Shown one piece after another: positions 38,452 to 39,927 of a stretch of DNA of 39,927 bases (the first letter of the stretch is position 1; each line of letters starts with the position of its first letter). A program made the position numbers and the translations under genes. A model generated the notes under the pieces. It made no database searches. It was not told the DNA's origin and was given only the letters and a program-made list of their open reading frames with translations. The DNA comes from SIG455 sp045646385 (GTDB taxonomy: Bacteria > Bacillota > Clostridia > UMGS1810): positions 1-39,927 of the forward strand of contig JAZRKQ010000018.1 in assembly GCA_045646385.1 (NCBI GenBank). Reading direction: 5' to 3'.

Positions 38452-39927
38452 ATGAAAGCCTTTTCAAAGATGCTTGAGGATATGCCGGAGTTTTCCGCAA
38501 TTTGCAGCGAAGCGGCGGCGGGGCGTACTCCCATATCTGTTACAGGCACTACAGGCACTCAAAAAAGCCACTTCATTTATGCCGCATCAAAAACACTCGG
38601 CAAAAAATGTGTGGTTATAGCGGCTGATGAAATAGAGGCGCATAAAATTTATATGGACCTCTCATATTTTTATTCTGACAACGTATTACTTTTTAAAACT
38701 AAGGAATACGTTTTTTATGATGTGGACTCGTCTTCGCGAAGAGGGGAAACCGACCGCATACGTACATTGGCGAATCTGGATAGTGCAGATGTGGTTGTAA
38801 CAAGTATTCAAGCGGCAATGCAGTATACTTTGCCGAAAAAACTGTTTGATGAATATACGTTTTCCATATCGGTTGGCGACACCTTAGACCGTGATGAATT
38901 TACAGAGAAGTTAAACTTTGCAGGATATAAGCGTGTTCCTTCGGTAGAGGGTATGGGGCAGTATGCCGTGCGTGGCTCTATTGTGGACGTTTTTTCGCCT
39001 ACAGAGCGTAATCCTATGCGTATAGAACTTTTTGGTGACGAGGTTGATTCTGTAAGATTGTTTGATGTTTTGACACAGGTATCCTCCGAGCGGAAAGATG
39101 ATGTTGTTATCTGCCCCGTCCGTGAACTTTTGTATACTGATGAGCAGATTGAAAAAGTTACAGAGCAGATAAAAAAGCAGAATAACGAGAACCTCAATAC
39201 CGATATTGAAAAGTTTTCAAACCAGCATTACTTTGCATCGCAGGATAAGTATATGCCGTTTTTCTATAAAGACTTCCCGTCGCTTATGGATTATATAGAT
39301 AATGACAGGGTTATTTTTATAGACGAAGCAAACGAGGCGGCAGAGCGTGCCAAAGCGTATGATGAGGAATCCGAGCAAACAATAGTGGATTTGCTTGATA
39401 AAGGCATATTCCCTAAATTCAAAGGTAAGTTTATGCTTTCGTATGCCGATATTGTAAAATATGCGTGCGAAAATCCTATAATTTCGCTCAGTACTCTTTC
39501 GTATGCAACACCTGAATTTAAGCCAAAATCTCTTGTGGCATTAACCGCCAAAACATTGCAGTCGTATGGCGGTCAACTTGAGTTTTTGTATGATGATATA
39601 GAGTTCTGGCGTAAAAACAGTTACAGAATGATTATGGTTACTTCGACACGCGCCAAAGCGGAGGCTTTTTCAAGAGAGTTTACCGACAGAGGATATCCGC
39701 ATTATATAAACGAAAATGCAGATGCCCTTCCTGAAACAGGCGAGATATTAATTACAATTGGCTCTCTGGCAAAAGGTTTTGAATATCCCGCCGTTAAAAC
39801 GGTTGTTGTAAGCGACGGAGAAATCGTACGCACAACCAAGAAAAAACGCACACGCAGCGCAGATTCAAAAAAAGCGATAAAGAGTTTTGACGAACTCAAT
39901 ACGGGCGATTACGTTGTGCACCAGACT
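38452..39927 (+). CDS. mfd: Transcription-repair coupling factor Mfd, 3' end outside window
   Basis: Displaces stalled RNA polymerase and recruits UvrA. The frame from ATG 38452 stays open for 492 codons to the window edge. Visible parts are the UvrB-like N-terminal domains: SVTGTTGTQKSHFIYA (degenerate Walker-like loop), the VVVTSIQAAMQ helix, GDTLDRDEF, and FAGYKRVPSVEGMGQYAVRG followed by IVDVFSP. The last residues, FDELNTGDYVVHQ, begin the RNA-polymerase-interacting domain; the helicase motor and C-terminal domain are beyond the edge. Full-length Mfd is about 1150 residues. It follows pth by 2 bases. Confidence 0.95.
   Translation, partial: MKAFSKMLEDMPEFSAICSEAAAGRTPISVTGTTGTQKSHFIYAASKTLGKKCVVIAADEIEAHKIYMDLSYFYSDNVLLFKTKEYVFYDVDSSSRRGETDRIRTLANLDSADVVVTSIQAAMQYTLPKKLFDEYTFSISVGDTLDRDEFTEKLNFAGYKRVPSVEGMGQYAVRGSIVDVFSPTERNPMRIELFGDEVDSVRLFDVLTQVSSERKDDVVICPVRELLYTDEQIEKVTEQIKKQNNENLNTDIEKFSNQHYFASQDKYMPFFYKDFPSLMDYIDNDRVIFIDEANEAAERAKAYDEESEQTIVDLLDKGIFPKFKGKFMLSYADIVKYACENPIISLSTLSYATPEFKPKSLVALTAKTLQSYGGQLEFLYDDIEFWRKNSYRMIMVTSTRAKAEAFSREFTDRGYPHYINENADALPETGEILITIGSLAKGFEYPAVKTVVVSDGEIVRTTKKKRTRSADSKKAIKSFDELNTGDYVVHQT

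Overview
The window looks like chromosomal DNA of a spore-forming anaerobic Firmicute of class Clostridia (I cannot name a genus). The evidence is the sporulation genes yabP and yabQ beside divIC and an S1-domain gene, an S-layer-anchored surface protein, a T-box-controlled pheST operon, AMIN/Amidase_3 cell-wall hydrolase architecture, perfect sigma-A promoters with 17-bp spacers, and strong purine-rich ribosome binding sites. Both edges cut genes: the left edge enters a giant surface protein already in progress, and the right edge cuts mfd after 492 codons.

Layout. 1-4129: 3' part of an S-layer-homology surface protein. 4213-5519: an isolated trpB unit. 5530-7633 (minus): ruvCAB. 7828-9306: secreted N-acetylmuramoyl-L-alanine amidase. 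9434-11157: an unrecognised small gene coupled to nicotinate phosphoribosyltransferase. 11242-12913: yabP-yabQ-divIC-yabR, an order also known from Bacillus. 13017-13222: tRNA-Leu(TAA) and initiator tRNA-fMet. 13181-19044: a 5.8-kb AT-rich integrative element inserted in tRNA-fMet. 19046-20320: a patchwork with tRNA-derived fragments, a GC-rich structured stretch, an XRE regulator with operators, and a lipoprotein gene. 20443-24246: Phe T-box, pheS, pheT. 24351-28107: an HTH-GlmM fusion, a GlmU-like hexapeptide acetyltransferase, a GtrA-like membrane protein and a PfkB-family sugar kinase. 28182-33817: radical SAM gene, smc, ftsY. 33861-36638: UPF0182 membrane protein. 36718 to the right end: prs, pth, mfd.

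The element is the most interesting part. It has 43-bp perfect att repeats and an identical 21-bp tandem repeat near each end (probable integrase arm sites). It encodes a complete tyrosine integrase and an excisionase-like protein, plus a second recombinase-fold protein that has lost the catalytic Arg/His residues. It also carries a replication-type HTH protein, a DUF6076-like zinc-site protein, an XRE regulator and a zinc-ribbon protein. Its switch region is striking: two divergent consensus promoters share one perfect 15-bp palindrome as their overlapping -35 boxes, with int/xis on one side and the DUF6076-like gene on the other.

Outside the element, the least ordinary gene is an in-frame fusion of an XRE-type helix-turn-helix domain to a full phosphoglucosamine mutase. 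It is translationally coupled (TTGA overlap) to a stand-alone protein resembling the GlmU acetyltransferase domain and keeping its catalytic His, so two successive steps of UDP-GlcNAc synthesis appear to sit together under a built-in DNA-binding domain. No CRISPR array, rRNA or insertion sequence was seen. All assignments come from reading the sequence; no database search was possible.
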